A stretch of DNA of 64,000 bases from Nectonema munidae (GCA_030549495.1 JAUIRK010000061.1:62001-126000), one strand, 5' to 3'. Positions 25,001 through 34,330 are shown, numbered from the stretch's first letter. Notes: generated by a model not told the origin, from the letters alone. Made by a program: numbers and translations.

Positions 25001-28000
25001 AAATGACACATAAAGTGGCGAATACAGCTATCAATCTGATAGGCCGTATGCGAAGGGATTGGCTGTCCCTTGGAAGGCGCCCTAGTGGACTTGTGGGAGC
25101 AGCTTTGCTGGTGGCAGCAAGATACCATGGCTTCAATAGAAGCACAAAGGATGTTACTAAAATTATCAAAATGCAAGAAAGTACACTCCGAAAAAGGTAA
25201 TCTAAGCTCACTTTCTTAAAATAGGTGGACGGTCCACTTTATTGGGGACCATATCCTTTGTTTATAAAAAATTTCTTAAATAACATGAGCAACATACTTT
25301 TTGCTAATGAATTCATTTAACTGATTTTTTAGTAATTTGTTATTTTAATCTCTTAATCATTTTGCAAAATTAGTTCTGTATGTATGTCTATGTGTATCTG
25401 TATCTATATATGCGTGGGTGTCTACAATATGTATATATTAAGGTTGGGAAATTAACGATACATAACCATTGCGAACATGATTTGATAAAACAAAAATAAC
25501 AAAGATATTTCTAATATATGGATAATTTTTTAAATATTTAAATAACGAAGATAACGAGATAGATCGTGAATACCTTACATCGTATTGTGAATACCTTACA
25601 TAAATTCTTTAAATGAATTTGGGATATCTTGTATTAGATTAATGCTTTGTATGAACATCTATTATCTTTTGGCGTGTGCTAGTTTTTGTATAAGATTTAG
25701 GTTCATGCAACAGTGTAGAATCATGAATTGATTGCAAATAGGATAATTCAATGGAATAAAGAGACCTCGTTAGTGTATCACACTCGATGTGATTTTCAGA
25801 GAACTCTGGTTCGACTCTTGGTCAAGGCAAATTTTTTCGAAAAATCATTTTTATTAGTTATATCGCCTTAAATGTATATCTTAACAAAGTCAGTTAGCAG
25901 AACACAATACAGTTCACAGAACACATTCATTCATAATTACTTGCTTACTGAAATAATTCGCTATTTCCACGCAAAGTTAAATTTTATGAATGGATTTTTT
26001 TTTTGTAATAAAAAAAATTCAAAAGAAATATATTTATAGAAAATAATTTCCATAAAAATATATTTCAACTTACTCAGGAGATTTTCCTTAAGATTTAAAT
26101 TTCTTATTCTAGTGTGCTTTTTCACAGATGAAATTGCTTAATACTACCTTCACTTTATATCATACTTTATTTTTTTGTTTTATTCAGACTTAAAGAATTT
26201 GCCTCAACGCCTTCTGCTCTGCTTTCCTTGGATGAATTCTTCCGTGTTGATCTGGAAGAGGAGTGTGATCCTCCATCATTCACTCAGAGTAGTAGAAATC
26301 GCTCCACTTCCAAAAGTAAGCCTAAGGTATTCATTTCATATCTATCTCCGTTTCTTGCACTTGCACAAATTCTTTTGACGAATGTGCCAATATGTCTTTG
26401 TGAAAATAAATATAAGAGCAAAACTGGACACTTAATTTATTTGCTTTAAGTAGGGCCCCATTTTCACGTGCGAGACCCTCAGCGAAAAAGCCATGATGCC
26501 CTTAATATTTAAAATTTTAAAAAGGTTGGAAAATATTTGTGTCCTAAATATGAAAAGTTATATGATTTTAAACTTTATTTAAAAAATTCTAATGATAAAA
26601 TCTTGCAATTTTAAATTGAATATAAATTTATTGAACAAAAAAAGAAATCAATTATATCACGATGCAGAGCAATCTTGAAATGCAACAAAATGCATATGAT
26701 AAACTATAGTATAGATAATACCGTTTTTATGTAACGCATAGGTGAAGATGAAGTAGAATATTCATCATTATATATATATTTTATTTCAATCCAATAAAAG
26801 GGCTGTTTTAATTTTTTTCCATTTCAAGCATTAATTCTTTTTCTCAGATTTGGCCTAATAGGAAGTCCGCTAAGTCTAAGAATTATTTTGTATTTAATTA
26901 ATTTATGTAAATAAATTATTTGGTAATTAATATATTTTTAAAGAGTTTAACGACTATATCGGATGAACAAGTTTTGCTGCTGAAACAAGAAATAGAAGAT
27001 GAACTTGAGAATAAGCGCAAGAAGAGGAAAATGGCACTCACATTGGACGCAATTTCAAATGAAAACTCTCGGAAACTGGATGAAGAGGCCATCACCACCG
27101 AATACATCAATCAAGAAGTGTTACAGCCCATTTTCAATGAAATTGACAATCACGTCTCTTCTTTACCTTCGCACAAACTTCCTCCCATCTATCTCAATGC
27201 TTTGCCATCCGAAGGGTAAATCTTCTTTTGCTTACTTAACTTCTGAAATAGTTGCTATTTTTTAATTTAGTTTTTTAGATTTGTTTTTATCTTTTAGGGC
27301 CAGATTTTGAAGACTAATTGTCTCTTTTCCTTCCATTGAATTCTATATATTTAGAGCACGTGATTATCATCTTTTGAGATACTAGTTTCACACTGATCCT
27401 CAAAGGGTTTTCTACTATTTATTCTTTAGATGTTTTAACAAACTTGCCCATTATGAAAATTACCGTAAACAGTTTATATATAGTTGAGATGACACGACAC
27501 ATTTTTTTAAATCTTTTTGCCTATGTCAACATATAGCAACGAATTATTTTATTACATCTTTTAACTTCACTTTTTTTGTTCTCTTCACCACTTATTTTTA
27601 TCTTCATAAGAAACCTACATAAACGTGCCGTAGTGCTCTCAGCCACATCGGATCAAATAACGTCTTCTTTAAGATATATCAAAGTTGATTTAAAAAGAGA
27701 GCAGAGGAAGAAGAAAGTGTTAATCGTGAAACATGTATTTTTGTTTTACAGTTTTTTACATCTATTTTAATGCTTTATTTATTTCATTATTTTGCTTTAT
27801 TATTTATTTTATTTTTACTGTACTCAACAAATCTATCATTTAGACCAGGTTTGTCAATACTTTTTTTGACGCGGCTGTACTCAAAAAAATTTGGAATTTG
27901 GACAGCCATTTATTTTAAATATAACGAAAAATTAATCATAGATCTATAAATTATATAATATTTATACATAAAACATGAAAATTTATCATAAATATAAAAT

Positions 28001-31000
28001 AAATTTAAAATGTAAGATGAATATTTTGAATAGCTAACGTAAAGGGCAGTTCATGCGTGGTAGTAGACAATAATCATGTCCTATTTTACATTACTCTATT
28101 TCAATATTGCACACTGTTTCAAAAGAGGCCACTGCGCACATTTTACAATACTGAGGATTGCACGTGGCCCACAGGCCCCAGTCTGGGCAATGCAGCTTCA
28201 CTCACTCGATTACGGCCTTTATCCTTACATATATATATATACTATTTTTATATCAAGTATTTTTAAATCTTTTGCTTTTTTTATGGAATTTTATTTATTT
28301 AAATGAAGCCATTTTCACCTCAAAGCTGGATTTAGCTCAAAGCTTTAAATTAAAAAAATCTTGAAGTTAATTAAGATTAACCTAAAGGAAAAATGGAATA
28401 TTTACTTTATTTTTATAAAAATAAAAAATAGGCATATTGTTTACTCGCAAGATATCTCATTTTATTATTGATGAGATGTAGTAAAAAAGTTACAAATGCT
28501 TTCGCTAGATATCCTTTTGCTATCACAAATATGAGTCTGCTCATATAATTTTTTATTTTGAATCCTTCATCATTTCCCTAAGCGTAATTTGAAGCGATAT
28601 TTATCTATTTTATTTTTCGTATTATGAGCGATTTTAATAATTACACATTCAAATATAAAAATAGTAATGTTTGATATAATGAAATTTACCACGTTTTCTT
28701 AAGTTTTTTTGAAAGATTCCATTAAGACCGATTCTGAGAGGCAATCATGAGGATGAAATCACCCAGAAAATAAACTTCAAAAACTAAGAGTGATAGATAA
28801 CTAACCATTGAAACTGGAAGGGCTAGCTCTCCTTCTCGAGCAGGAAAATTTATTTGTATTAAAATATCGTTAATAAAAAATCAATAGAAACATTATGGAC
28901 ATTAATAGTGATGGTTTGCTACACTTTGTCTTATTTTGTATACCTATTTACCTGTGTTGTCAGTTTTCTGATTTTATTATAAATTTTAAGGCTCGGGGAA
29001 ATTAAAATTCGTTTCGCGTCATTTATGCTAGCGACTGTCATAAAATACACGTATAATTAAAATTTTCCGCTAAAAGTAACTAAAAAGTGAAGAAAATTTT
29101 GTAAATATTTTTTGTTATTTTTACTTAGTTTTCTCAAAATGGTAATTTTTTTCCATTTTAACTATTCCTTATATTCTTATTTTTTAAATTAGTATCTTTT
29201 AAACAAATCTAAACTAGCAAATGATATTGTCCCCTTGTAAGTACAAAGATACATATTATTCAATAATATGCTTCTTCGCCTACACCTTTTCCCCAAATAG
29301 GAGGTTGAATGGCCATGATCCGTTTTTTCCATTTCCATCTATCTTGAGCATCTTCATTTTTGAGACCATGTTGTTGCATACTTTTTACCAATCCATCTTT
29401 CCATCTCTTCGCCTCTCGAGTCACATATTTTTCGTTTTTCCGTAGTACATGACCATACCATCGAAGTTTGCTTCTTTCTTTTGTTGCTAGTACGCTTTCT
29501 GTCACCATTGTCCTTCTTCTCACCTAAGATAAACTTTTCACAGTTGTCTTCCCAAAATATTTTTCAGGATACTGCATTCGCTGCTACACAATCATAACTT
29601 GATATTGCAAATTAAAACTTTTTATCATTTATTAAAATTAAATTTATAATCATAAGTTATTATAATCCTGAATGTACCTACTGAAAAACATAGAAATTAT
29701 CATTTTCCTTTTTCATAATTGCAAGCTAAACATAAATACTTTTTTTTTTAAATTATTTATAATTTTATTTTATAAAACCAATTGCTAACGCTTAAACTTC
29801 AAGGCCTTCTACAAACTTTTTAGGGAATAAAATTTTAAAATATTTATGGAGTTTTTAAGTGTTTTTTGTTAAAGTTTTACAATTTTTCGATAGAATCAAA
29901 CACTAATTTTGAATGGCTTAATACTGGTTTCATAATATGCTCGAAAATCTTTTATTATAGTCTGTAACTAATTTTATAAGTTTTAGTATTAAAAATTTTT
30001 TACCTCCTTGAATCATCCCAAATTCCAACTGAACGTAATATCCTAGAATTTGAAAATTCGTTCTGGGGATCCCTTGTTGGTATGTGCTGTAATAGTTCCA
30101 CAGTTCTATTTATATTGCTACCAATGATGCACATTGTTCAATTTTTTTTACAAAAATTGGAAAGTTTTTTTTTTATATATTTGTACTAAATTTTTTTTAT
30201 CAATGTATTCATTTTTGCACATTTTGAATACGTTTAATTTTCGCCGTCTTTATTAAACAATCACTAGGAGTAAATAAACTTATTTAAGGCTTTGTGCCGA
30301 ATAAATTGTTTACTCCATTCCTACTTACTTTACAAAGAAATTTAATCTGTCATCTTCAACGCCAAATTTATCTTTATATTGAATCATGACGGTATGCGCT
30401 TTTTAAAGCAGATTTTTTTTTGAAAATTGTATTCATAAAAAACTGAAATAATATATAAAAGTTATTGAAGAGGGCGAGGAGATGGTTGCAATGATTCAAG
30501 TCTGCAAGCTTCAAAGTGCGAAAAATGTAAGAGTTTTAAAAATTGTAAAAAATCTACGATTATTTGAAAAGGCTCTCCCTCAAAGAAAAGAAAAAGTACA
30601 AAAGCAAAACTGAGAAGAGAGAAGAAGGAAGCGAAAACCAGGCGTGCAAAGAGGAAGATAAGCTCGACTTGACAGGCATCGATGATTCCGAGTTGGACGA
30701 CTTCATACTGTGCCCGACTGATGCCGCTTTGAAATCAGCTGCGTGGCACAAAGAGTTCTCCGAGTTTGAGGAGGAGCAGAAGATCAAGCGCGAATTTCGC
30801 GACAACAAACTCAAAGAGTTGGAGGGCAAGCCCAGGAAGAAGTATAAGAAGAGAAATGTTGCTATCGTCGCTTCCTCTTCAAATGAAGCCATTCAGAAGG
30901 TCAGTGTTTGTGCCTTTTTTATTTACCTTTGCACTTTACATTTCTTTTCATAGATTGAGAATATATTTTAAGGATTGTGAACGGGTGGGTGCTGAAAAGT

Positions 31001-33011
31001 GCACTCAGTTTAATATTCTGCTTAATCCTTTGAAGGCCTTCTTTTCTCTTTTTTTTCAATTAAATTTTGTACACCGGTGTTACACTACTAATCGTCAAAG
31101 GGTTTAAACAATTTAAAATTATTATTATTAAAATTTTAGTTTATAATCTAAAAATTATCTATGTCTATTAACTAATTGTTCCTCTATGAAATGTCATAGC
31201 ACCATTTTACGAGCAAATTTTTAAATATGCAAATAACAAGATAAGATCAAAAAATTCCATTCAAGTGAATTCAACTCAAAAAACTGAATTCAAGTGGATT
31301 TAATGACGTAAATTTAGTATTGCTAAATTAATTTATAGTTCATTTAAATACATATTAAAATTTGAAGCAAAAAACATGTATAATAAAATTATGGAAAGAT
31401 TAAAATAATCAGACAACTTGTTTTTGTTAGGTTTTGGCGTAAAATTTTTATTTTTCTATTGAAAACTGAACGCAATTTTTAACACTAACCATGAATCGAC
31501 ATTTACTAGGCGTACCAATATGACATTATCCACCTCTCCTACGTATTATCTACCTTTTGATTCTTTCAGATTATTTTTCCTAACACACGGAATAAAACGC
31601 AATTGATGTGTTTATGTAATGAAGTATTTAAAATTCAATTGCATTACATTGAATCTGTAATAGTAATACATTTCATTCAATCATAGAGCTCAATGTTATA
31701 TATAAAGAATGAAAACTCATATATACCATTTTCAGTTCTATTTTGTCCTTTTCAATTCTATCTTAATTCAAATAAAAAATTAAATAATTAAATGTTTTAT
31801 TTCCTTTTTTAACTAACTAAATAAACACATGTGTTATCAATTAAAAAGACATTGACAAATTAAAGTGGAAAAGTTTTGTAATTAAAAAAAAAGTTACTGA
31901 AGAAATAATAAAAATTTCGCCTGAAAATAATATTAAAATATCAAAAAAAAAAGTTTGAATAAAAAGGTCACGATTCAAAACAATATAAAGACAACAAAAT
32001 CAAAATTTAAATTCAGATAGAGATGCAGAAAAACAAAATATAATTTAAAATGATGAAAGAAAATAGCAGGGGTATATCCTTTGATCAATTAGAACCCTCT
32101 ATAAAGGGTTTATCGCTGCTGCCGCGAAAGTATAACAAAATTCTACACTTTTCTCTGAGAGTACTTGCTTTTATGGAAATACTTTCTCAATTTAAACAAC
32201 GCTTTGTTTTGAACTGATAGATTATACTCATATAGAGATAGTATAATCTAGGGGCTAACAACAATAACAACCCTCTATAAAATCTCCAAATCTTTTCCTT
32301 TTTAATTATTTCCTTTTTTCACTTCAGATTTTCTCTATTGCTTTGTTTAATCAAAATTTCTTTATGAGTTGGGGAGGGAGAGTAATTACTAGAATATATA
32401 CCCCTGATAAAAGAATAAAAAGCTTTTCTCTACACAAATATTCCTTCAGAGTTTTATCTATTTTCTTTTTCTAGGTAATTATCCAAAAGAAGCTTTCTGG
32501 TAAAATAAACTACGACGTGTTAGCATCTATAAGCAAAGATGACCCCAGCAAACCTGAGGCCTCCTGGAGAGATGTAAAGGAAAATAATAATGTCATGTCT
32601 TCCTTTTCACTGCCGTCGAATGCTAGCTGTAGTACTGCAGAATTTGTTGACATAAAGATCAACTTGGAAAACAGATTCAATAAACGTTTAAAGTTTAAAA
32701 ATGTTTTCTTCGATGAAAAAAAGGTGAAACTTTCCGTAAAAGAAAATATAAATGAAACTATTGATAAAAAAGAAGAGCCTGCTTCCAATTCCACCACTAT
32801 TTCAGAAAATAAGCATGAAAAGATTCTCGATATTTGCAATGAAGAAAAAGCCAAAATCACTGAAAAAGTTGAAAGTATCATCATCAAAGATAATGATGAT
32901 GGTGAAAATAATGGGAATGCCGAACTGGATATGGATGACGAAGAAGAAGATGATGATGATTTGAATACACTACTTTCCCAAGTTCATCAACAGAACGGAT
33001 GTTTGTTTTAG
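12819..33011 (+). CDS. BRF1: BRF1, TFIIIB subunit (TFIIB-related factor), 7 exons
   Basis: BRF1 joins TBP and BDP1 in nuclear TFIIIB and recruits RNA polymerase III to tRNA and 5S genes. Exons are 12819-13026, 20207-20452, 24839-25196, 26188-26326, 26944-27215, 30572-30899 and 32475-33011. All introns are GT-AG, phases agree, and the coding sum is 2088 nt (695 aa; human about 677). Order: zinc ribbon C13-x2-C16...C32-x2-C35; two cyclin folds (about 70-152 and 153-271) with the signatures SACLYLVCRTEG, RRPSGLVGAALLVAAR and ESTLRKR; LEEECDPPSF; a charged coiled-coil stretch; homology block II (LDLTGIDDSELDDFIL, about 439-455); KINYDVL (about 527-533); and an acidic tail. I chose ATG 12819 because it opens the frame. 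A polypyrimidine tract plus AG at 12837 leaves open an upstream first exon with this as an acceptor. No breaks are seen, so the gene looks functional. Confidence 0.96.
13027..13688. other. BRF1 intron 1, left part, no feature
   Basis: Intronic AT-rich sequence between the exon 1 donor and the left TTAA of a piggyBac insertion. No structure is recognised. Confidence 0.5.
13689..15962 (-). mobile_element. piggyBac element copy 2, both ends present
   Basis: The element is bounded by TTAA at 13689-13692 and 15959-15962. Its ends are TTAACCCTTGCTTGACGGAC and, inverted, TTAACCCTGGCTTGACGGAC, with one mismatch in the first 20 bp; both include the CCC that typically follows TTAA in piggyBac ends. 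Length with TTAA is 2274 bp. The transposase lies at 14965-13757 on the - strand and a 1-kb non-coding stretch follows on the right. It is inserted in intron 1 of BRF1. Confidence 0.94.
13757..14965 (-). pseudogene. piggyBac copy 2 transposase, several frameshifts
   Basis: This is a cut-and-paste transposase of the TTAA-specific DDD type. In order: the N-terminal helical part (HLLAYFGLLIYIGQ), AVTIDEQLVTFRGGCPIK with the first catalytic Asp (14630-14590), YTDRFFMSHDLA at the second-Asp position, FKGGVDVVNKM with the third Asp (about 14085-14050), RRWTFAAFSNYLDIS, and the C-terminal Cys-rich finger (CSLC...CTKC, near 13800) that binds the ends. The coding sequence is split over at least four frames (14965-14723, 14862-14455, 14512-14225, 14162-13971 and 13981-13757), so it is dead despite good ends. 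The acidic N-terminus upstream of 14965 is poorly preserved. Confidence 0.93.
15963..16186. other. Intronic sequence with a possible hAT-like end
   Basis: Near 16048 the sequence CAATGACGGATCCAGAAATC followed by a run of G resembles the terminus of a cut-and-paste element. The matching right end was not found, and the reverse-transcriptase fossil begins immediately to the right. Confidence 0.35.
16187..17565 (-). mobile_element. Reverse-transcriptase retroelement fossil (LTR or DIRS-like kin)
   Basis: This is a relic of a retroelement polymerase region inside BRF1 intron 1. A long stretch on the - strand from about 17440 carries the RT fingers (PVFCVPKNGDGVRFV), a palm Asp in GVKFDFASAFYGIRL, the LPMGANFGPE turn, and the YLDD catalytic loop (about 16860). 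The YLDD box and lack of an endonuclease of the LINE type point to the LTR/tyrosine-recombinase side of retroelements; the order cannot be fixed from this piece. No terminal repeats, gag or integrase/recombinase were recognised. The base composition is less AT-rich than its surroundings, suggesting a comparatively recent arrival. It is an incomplete, broken copy. Confidence 0.8.
17566..19374 (+). mobile_element. hAT element (ZBED5/FAM200-like), left end lost
   Basis: The right terminus GGTTGAGAACCACTG ends at 19374. About 170 bp at its left side (17566-17740, GGTCCATATAATA...AGAAAACCAGCT) and about 75 bp at its right side match the 401-bp MITE at 47248-47648. The outermost ~40 bp of the left end is missing at the junction with the retroelement fossil at about 17566. 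The transposase remnant lies between. The element is therefore a broken relative of the autonomous parent of that MITE. Confidence 0.85.
18130..19300 (+). pseudogene. hAT transposase remnant, ZBED5/FAM200/SCAND3 type
   Basis: The pieces are co-linear with the hAT transposases from which vertebrate ZBED5, FAM200 and SCAND3 were domesticated. LLASYEISKGRK (18237-18275) comes first, then the RNase-H core beginning FALQLDESTLIENEATFLV (about 18450-18510, with the catalytic Asp in QLDES). HELCKQ...PTEVRWLSKRDCLQRFF follows (18670-18760), then KLYQNYIRHRAFEQFPCL (about 18930) and the dimerisation region ending PLLWNKAQLYVIVFPTSYL (19240-19290). The TEVRWLS phrase marks a conserved insertion-domain boundary. 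Frame changes occur at about 18340, 18700 and 18830-18880, and the BED finger is not recognisable. It is not functional. Confidence 0.88.
19375..20206. other. BRF1 intron 1, right part, no feature
   Basis: CCCTACAC at 19375-19382 would be the target duplication of the hAT copy, but its left partner is gone. The rest is AT-rich and unremarkable up to the exon 2 acceptor (GTTAG at 20202-20206). Confidence 0.5.
20207..20452 (+). CDS. BRF1: BRF1 exon 2: first cyclin fold
   Basis: Carries a Ser-rich linker and then NARRNIEQVASQLRLNTH, the entry helix of cyclin repeat 1, and SACLYLVCRTEG, its most conserved helix. Acceptor TTAG/CT and donor GAGG/GTAATG give phases 1 and 1, matching exons 1 and 3. 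Confidence 0.94.
20850..23128 (-). mobile_element. piggyBac element copy 3, both ends present
   Basis: TTAA at 20850-20853 and 23125-23128 flank ends TTAACCCTTGTGCCCTC and, inverted, TTAACCCTAGTGCCCCCC. Length with TTAA is 2279 bp. Palindromes GGGTCCAAATGGACCC lie just inside the ends at 20893, 22937 and 23090. They are likely transposase-binding or structural sites. The element is inserted in a pre-existing MITE within BRF1 intron 2. Confidence 0.94.
21139..22710 (-). pseudogene. piggyBac copy 3 transposase, lightly damaged
   Basis: Reading leftward: an N-terminal acidic, Ser-rich region starting at MSEESIFHSESSSF (about 22600), then DIDETEIRAYFGVLILAGVFRSKNEPTKNLW and LRFDDISTRN. Next come FFLTIDEQLRSYKGRCPFRQY with the first catalytic Asp (about 21940), VWKFLPYLGKQ, and TFDNFFSSL with the second Asp (about 21690). 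After that are GVDTFDQM with the third Asp (about 21390), NRWPIVVFGNILDISALNAY, and the C-terminal KRRLFLVELGKSL. The Cys-rich finger seen in copy 2 was not found. All three catalytic Asp survive, but there are a few frame changes and stops (for example after EKVVLD near 21726 and before GVDTFDQM near 21410). It is the youngest-looking piggyBac here, yet inactive as read. Confidence 0.93.
23294..23860 (-). repeat. pogo/Tigger-like element remnant
   Basis: The left end CAGTAAAATCTCGTTATAAC at 23315, and paired phrases GAATTTCGTTATATCAGG (23382) and GGAATTTCGTTATAGCGGAC (23811), resemble pogo/Tigger termini. On the - strand, 23720-23600 translates to LSCLKDHYLINGFDEHYFNRIVELTDDI, probably a scrap of the transposase C-terminal region. 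The right terminus is not a clean mirror of the left, so the limit is approximate. Confidence 0.5.
23861..24838. other. BRF1 intron 2, right part, no feature
   Basis: AT-rich intron sequence up to the acceptor CATTAG at 24833-24838. No repeat or gene was recognised. Confidence 0.5.
24839..25196 (+). CDS. BRF1: BRF1 exon 3: second cyclin fold
   Basis: Encodes LPHLLIDFAEVSNSNPFVIG, VPRFAHSMQLGK and the BRF/TFIIB-diagnostic RRPSGLVGAALLVAAR, ending at ESTLRKR. Phases are 1 in and 2 out, with the last Arg codon split AG/A with exon 4. The exon is less AT-rich than its flanks. Open frames on the opposite strand are shadows of this exon. Confidence 0.97.
25197..25623. other. BRF1 intron 3, left part, no feature
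   Basis: AT-rich intron with no supported element. Confidence 0.45.
25624..25835 (+). repeat. Dispersed repeat with tRNA-like 3' end, copy 1
   Basis: About 175 bp are shared with 50599-50772 at roughly 90% identity. From 25763 the sequence is tRNA-like: CCTCGTTAGTGTA resembles the start of tRNA-Asp and contains a box A, and GGTTCGACTC (25808-25817) is a box B about 36 nt downstream. Between them ATCAC-ACTCGAT-GTGAT (25777-25793) forms a 5-bp stem with a 7-nt loop. The acceptor pairing is poor, so this is a tRNA-derived repeat or relic, not a functional tRNA gene. It lies in BRF1 intron 3. Confidence 0.6.
26188..26326 (+). CDS. BRF1: BRF1 exon 4: end of core and LEEECDPP motif
   Basis: Begins after TTTTATTCAG and encodes LKEFASTPSALLSLDEFFRVDLEEECDPPSF, closely matching the LTEFEDTP...LEEECDPPSY stretch of animal BRF1. 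The donor at 26327 (AAG/GTATTC) is chosen over GTAAGC at 26316 because only it keeps phase 0 with exon 5. Confidence 0.92.
26327..26943. other. BRF1 intron 4, no feature
   Basis: A 617-bp AT-rich intron. A short GC-richer patch near 26450-26500 could be a transposon scrap, but nothing definite is seen. Confidence 0.5.
26944..27215 (+). CDS. BRF1: BRF1 exon 5: charged linker
   Basis: Encodes SDEQVLLLKQEIEDELENKR and a Lys/Arg/Glu-rich probable helix, aligning with the QLEQVLSKKLEEVEGEI stretch of the human protein, then a loosely conserved linker. It ends in SEG with donor GG/GTAAAT (phase 2). Confidence 0.9.
27306..27412. repeat. Short dispersed repeat R1, copy 1
   Basis: TTTTGAAGACTAAT...CACTGATCCTCAAAG matches 55767-55870 (TTTTGAAGACTAATCTTCTG...CACTGGTCTTCAAAAG). 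Its two ends are imperfect inverted repeats (TTTTGAAGAC), so a ~105-bp MITE is likely. It lies in BRF1 intron 5. Confidence 0.5.
27849..28205. repeat. hAT-like MITE relic
   Basis: CAGGTTTGTCAATACTTTTT at 27849 and GGCCCACAGGCCCCAGTCTG near 28167-28190 look like decayed opposed hAT termini of the kind that carry GGCCC/GGGCC blocks. No clear target duplication was found. Confidence 0.35.
28206..29258. other. BRF1 intron 5, AT-rich stretch
   Basis: No gene, RNA or repeat structure can be supported. Confidence 0.45.
29260..29523 (-). pseudogene. LINE ORF2 C-terminal fragment
   Basis: The - strand reads ERSKLRWYGHVLRKNEKYVT and, further on, GLKNEDAQDRWKWKKRI. This is the characteristic WYGHV...DAQDR..W tail of ORF2 proteins of LINEs such as the RTE and R1-like groups. 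No RT domain is attached, consistent with a 5'-truncated copy of a few hundred bases. It sits in BRF1 intron 5 in antisense orientation to the gene and is unrelated to the LINE at 8.2-11.4 kb. Confidence 0.82.
29524..30571. other. BRF1 intron 5, right part, no feature
   Basis: AT-rich sequence to the exon 6 acceptor TGAAAAG at 30565-30571, which has a weak polypyrimidine tract. Confidence 0.45.
30572..30899 (+). CDS. BRF1: BRF1 exon 6: homology block II
   Basis: Encodes a Lys-rich entry, then LDLTGIDDSELDDFILCPTD and the following helix (AAWHKEFSEFEEEQKIKREF). This is the BRF-specific block that in yeast binds TBP and BDP1. It is distinctly less AT-rich than its introns. It ends in SSSNEAIQK with donor AAG/GTCAGT (phase 0). 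Confidence 0.96.
30900..32474. other. BRF1 intron 6, no definite feature
   Basis: A 1575-bp AT-rich intron. A GTACACCGGTGTTACAC phrase at about 31068 recurs inverted near 45172, hinting at a weakly conserved MITE, but limits cannot be drawn. Confidence 0.4.
32475..33011 (+). CDS. BRF1: BRF1 exon 7: KINY motif and acidic tail
   Basis: Follows TTTCTTTTTCTAG. It opens with VIIQKKLSGKINYDVLASI, matching the KKISSKINYSVL segment that ends homology in animal BRF1. The remainder is a poorly conserved, charged C-terminus with an acidic run (DMDDEEEDDDDLNTLL) and a TAG stop at 33009-33011. Acidic tails are common in this family. Confidence 0.95.
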   Translation, partial: VIIQKKLSGKINYDVLASISKDDPSKPEASWRDVKENNNVMSSFSLPSNASCSTAEFVDIKINLENRFNKRLKFKNVFFDEKKVKLSVKENINETIDKKEEPASNSTTISENKHEKILDICNEEKAKITEKVESIIIKDNDDGENNGNAELDMDDEEEDDDDLNTLLSQVHQQNGCLF

Positions 33012-33205
33012 TCATACTTTACACTGGTAGAAAGTTGCACATTTTTGGCTTTTTTCATTGTTTTTTGAAAAATATTTTATAATATATCAGATATATTATT
33101 TTATGCACAAGCCCGTTTGTGCAATGTTTTTTTTTTCATCCTCTTTCTGGCATATGCAATTATAATACTTGTAATTTTTGAATATATTTAGTATTGTGAT
33201 CACGT

Positions 33206-33211
33206 AATAAA
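33206..33211 (+). terminator. BRF1 polyadenylation signal
   Basis: AATAAA lies about 195 nt after the BRF1 stop, in AT-rich sequence and followed by a T-containing stretch. This is a normal position for the end of a 3' UTR. Confidence 0.6.
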
Positions 33212-33443
33212 ACTATATTAAAACGCATTTTGCATGGACTGTTTTCAAATGACACTTCAACTTATTTTGCTTCATAGAAGGCATGAACGCGCAGACACTT
33301 AGTATATTACCTTCACAGATCCTATTAAAATTACGGTATGTTTATTCTCATCTTAGTGTGCTAAATTGCAAAACATTGAGTTTGTACACCAGTTGTTTTT
33401 TCCATTATGCCATTTTTCCAAGTTAAAAAGACATGCTCTAAAT

Positions 33444-33833
33444 CATAGGTCGGGAACCTATGGCTCGCGAGCCAGACATGGCTCTTTTGATGACTGCATC
33501 TGGCTCTTAGATAAATCAGGTGGCATTCAGGATAAAGGGAAGTATTGCGATAATGCATATCCTTTTTGCCAATTCTACACTCTCTTAATTTCGTCATCAT
33601 TACGAATCACGACGACACAAATAAAGCTGATGAGACTTTGCTTATTAATAAATAACTTCGATAAAACAATGTTGTTTAAAATAAATTCAGAGTCTTATTA
33701 TACTATAAAATTGTTGGTATTCTTTTTCCATTTAGTTCTAATCAGTATATAAAAATATATATGGCTCTCAGAGGATTAGATTTTAAAATATGTGTTTTTG
33801 GGCTCTTTTAGTCAAAAAGTTTCCCGGCCCCTG
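33444..33833. mobile_element. hAT MITE, 390 bp, perfect 8-bp TSD
   Basis: CTCTAAAT occurs at both 33436-33443 and 33834-33841. The ends CATAGGTCGGGAA and, inverted, CAGGGGCCGGGAAA are typical hAT termini. Inside them are the GGCTCGCGAGCC palindrome and repeated TGGCTCT that occur in a widespread hAT MITE type. It carries no transposase and lies about 430 bp past the BRF1 stop. Confidence 0.88.
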
Positions 33834-33841
33834 CTCTAAAT

Positions 33842-34190
33842 GATTTATTCTACAGAAAGCTCTACTTTTTAAAAATAATGCTTTATAAATTAACCTAAAA
33901 AATATTTCCATATTTTGTTTTTAAAAAATAAATTATTTATAAAATTGCATGTTATCTATGCTTATCTACCCAAATAATACAATATTATTTTTAAGCGGCG
34001 AATTGTCTTAGTACGCTTTCACCCAAATCACCATCTGCTATCTTAAACCAAACTAACGGATAGCTAACAAACCTCACTCAGCAAACAACGTTTTAGATAA
34101 CTAATATATCCACTACATCACTAACCAATCTTTTTAGCTAACTCGCATTTTACTTGAGAATACATAAAAAATTTATGCCCATGCAAATAG
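33842..34190. other. AT-rich intergenic sequence
   Basis: Nothing recognised between the hAT MITE and the SINE-like element. Confidence 0.45.
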
Positions 34191-34194
34191 CCTT

Positions 34195-34330
34195 TTTTTA
34201 ATTTTTTTAGTTGTTGGTATCGAAACCAAGAGAAGAAGAATCTGAGCAGATGGTAGGGATAGCCACGATTGGGAATCAAAACAAGACCACATGCTCTCAC
34301 CACTAGTCCACCTGCCGCATATTAACTGGG
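34195..34330 (-). repeat. tRNA-derived SINE-like element, - strand
   Basis: On the - strand GGTGGACTAGTGGTGAGAGC (box A) is followed by TTTTGATTCCCAATCGTGG (box B). Further on, TTTCGATACCAAC leads to an A-rich tail. The tRNA-like head is fairly well preserved. The later CGATACC phrase is shared with the elements at 7450 and 57130, so they may belong to one superfamily. Confidence 0.5.

Noticed and set aside
24874-25211. Antisense open frames over BRF1 exon 3
   Set aside because: Shadows of a conserved exon on the other strand; no independent motif.
25763-25835. Functional tRNA gene
   Set aside because: Box A and box B are present, but the acceptor stem does not pair and the body is several bases short.
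26316-26321. GTAAGC as the exon 4 donor
   Set aside because: It would leave phase 1, for which exon 5 has no matching acceptor; GTATTC at 26327 keeps the frame.
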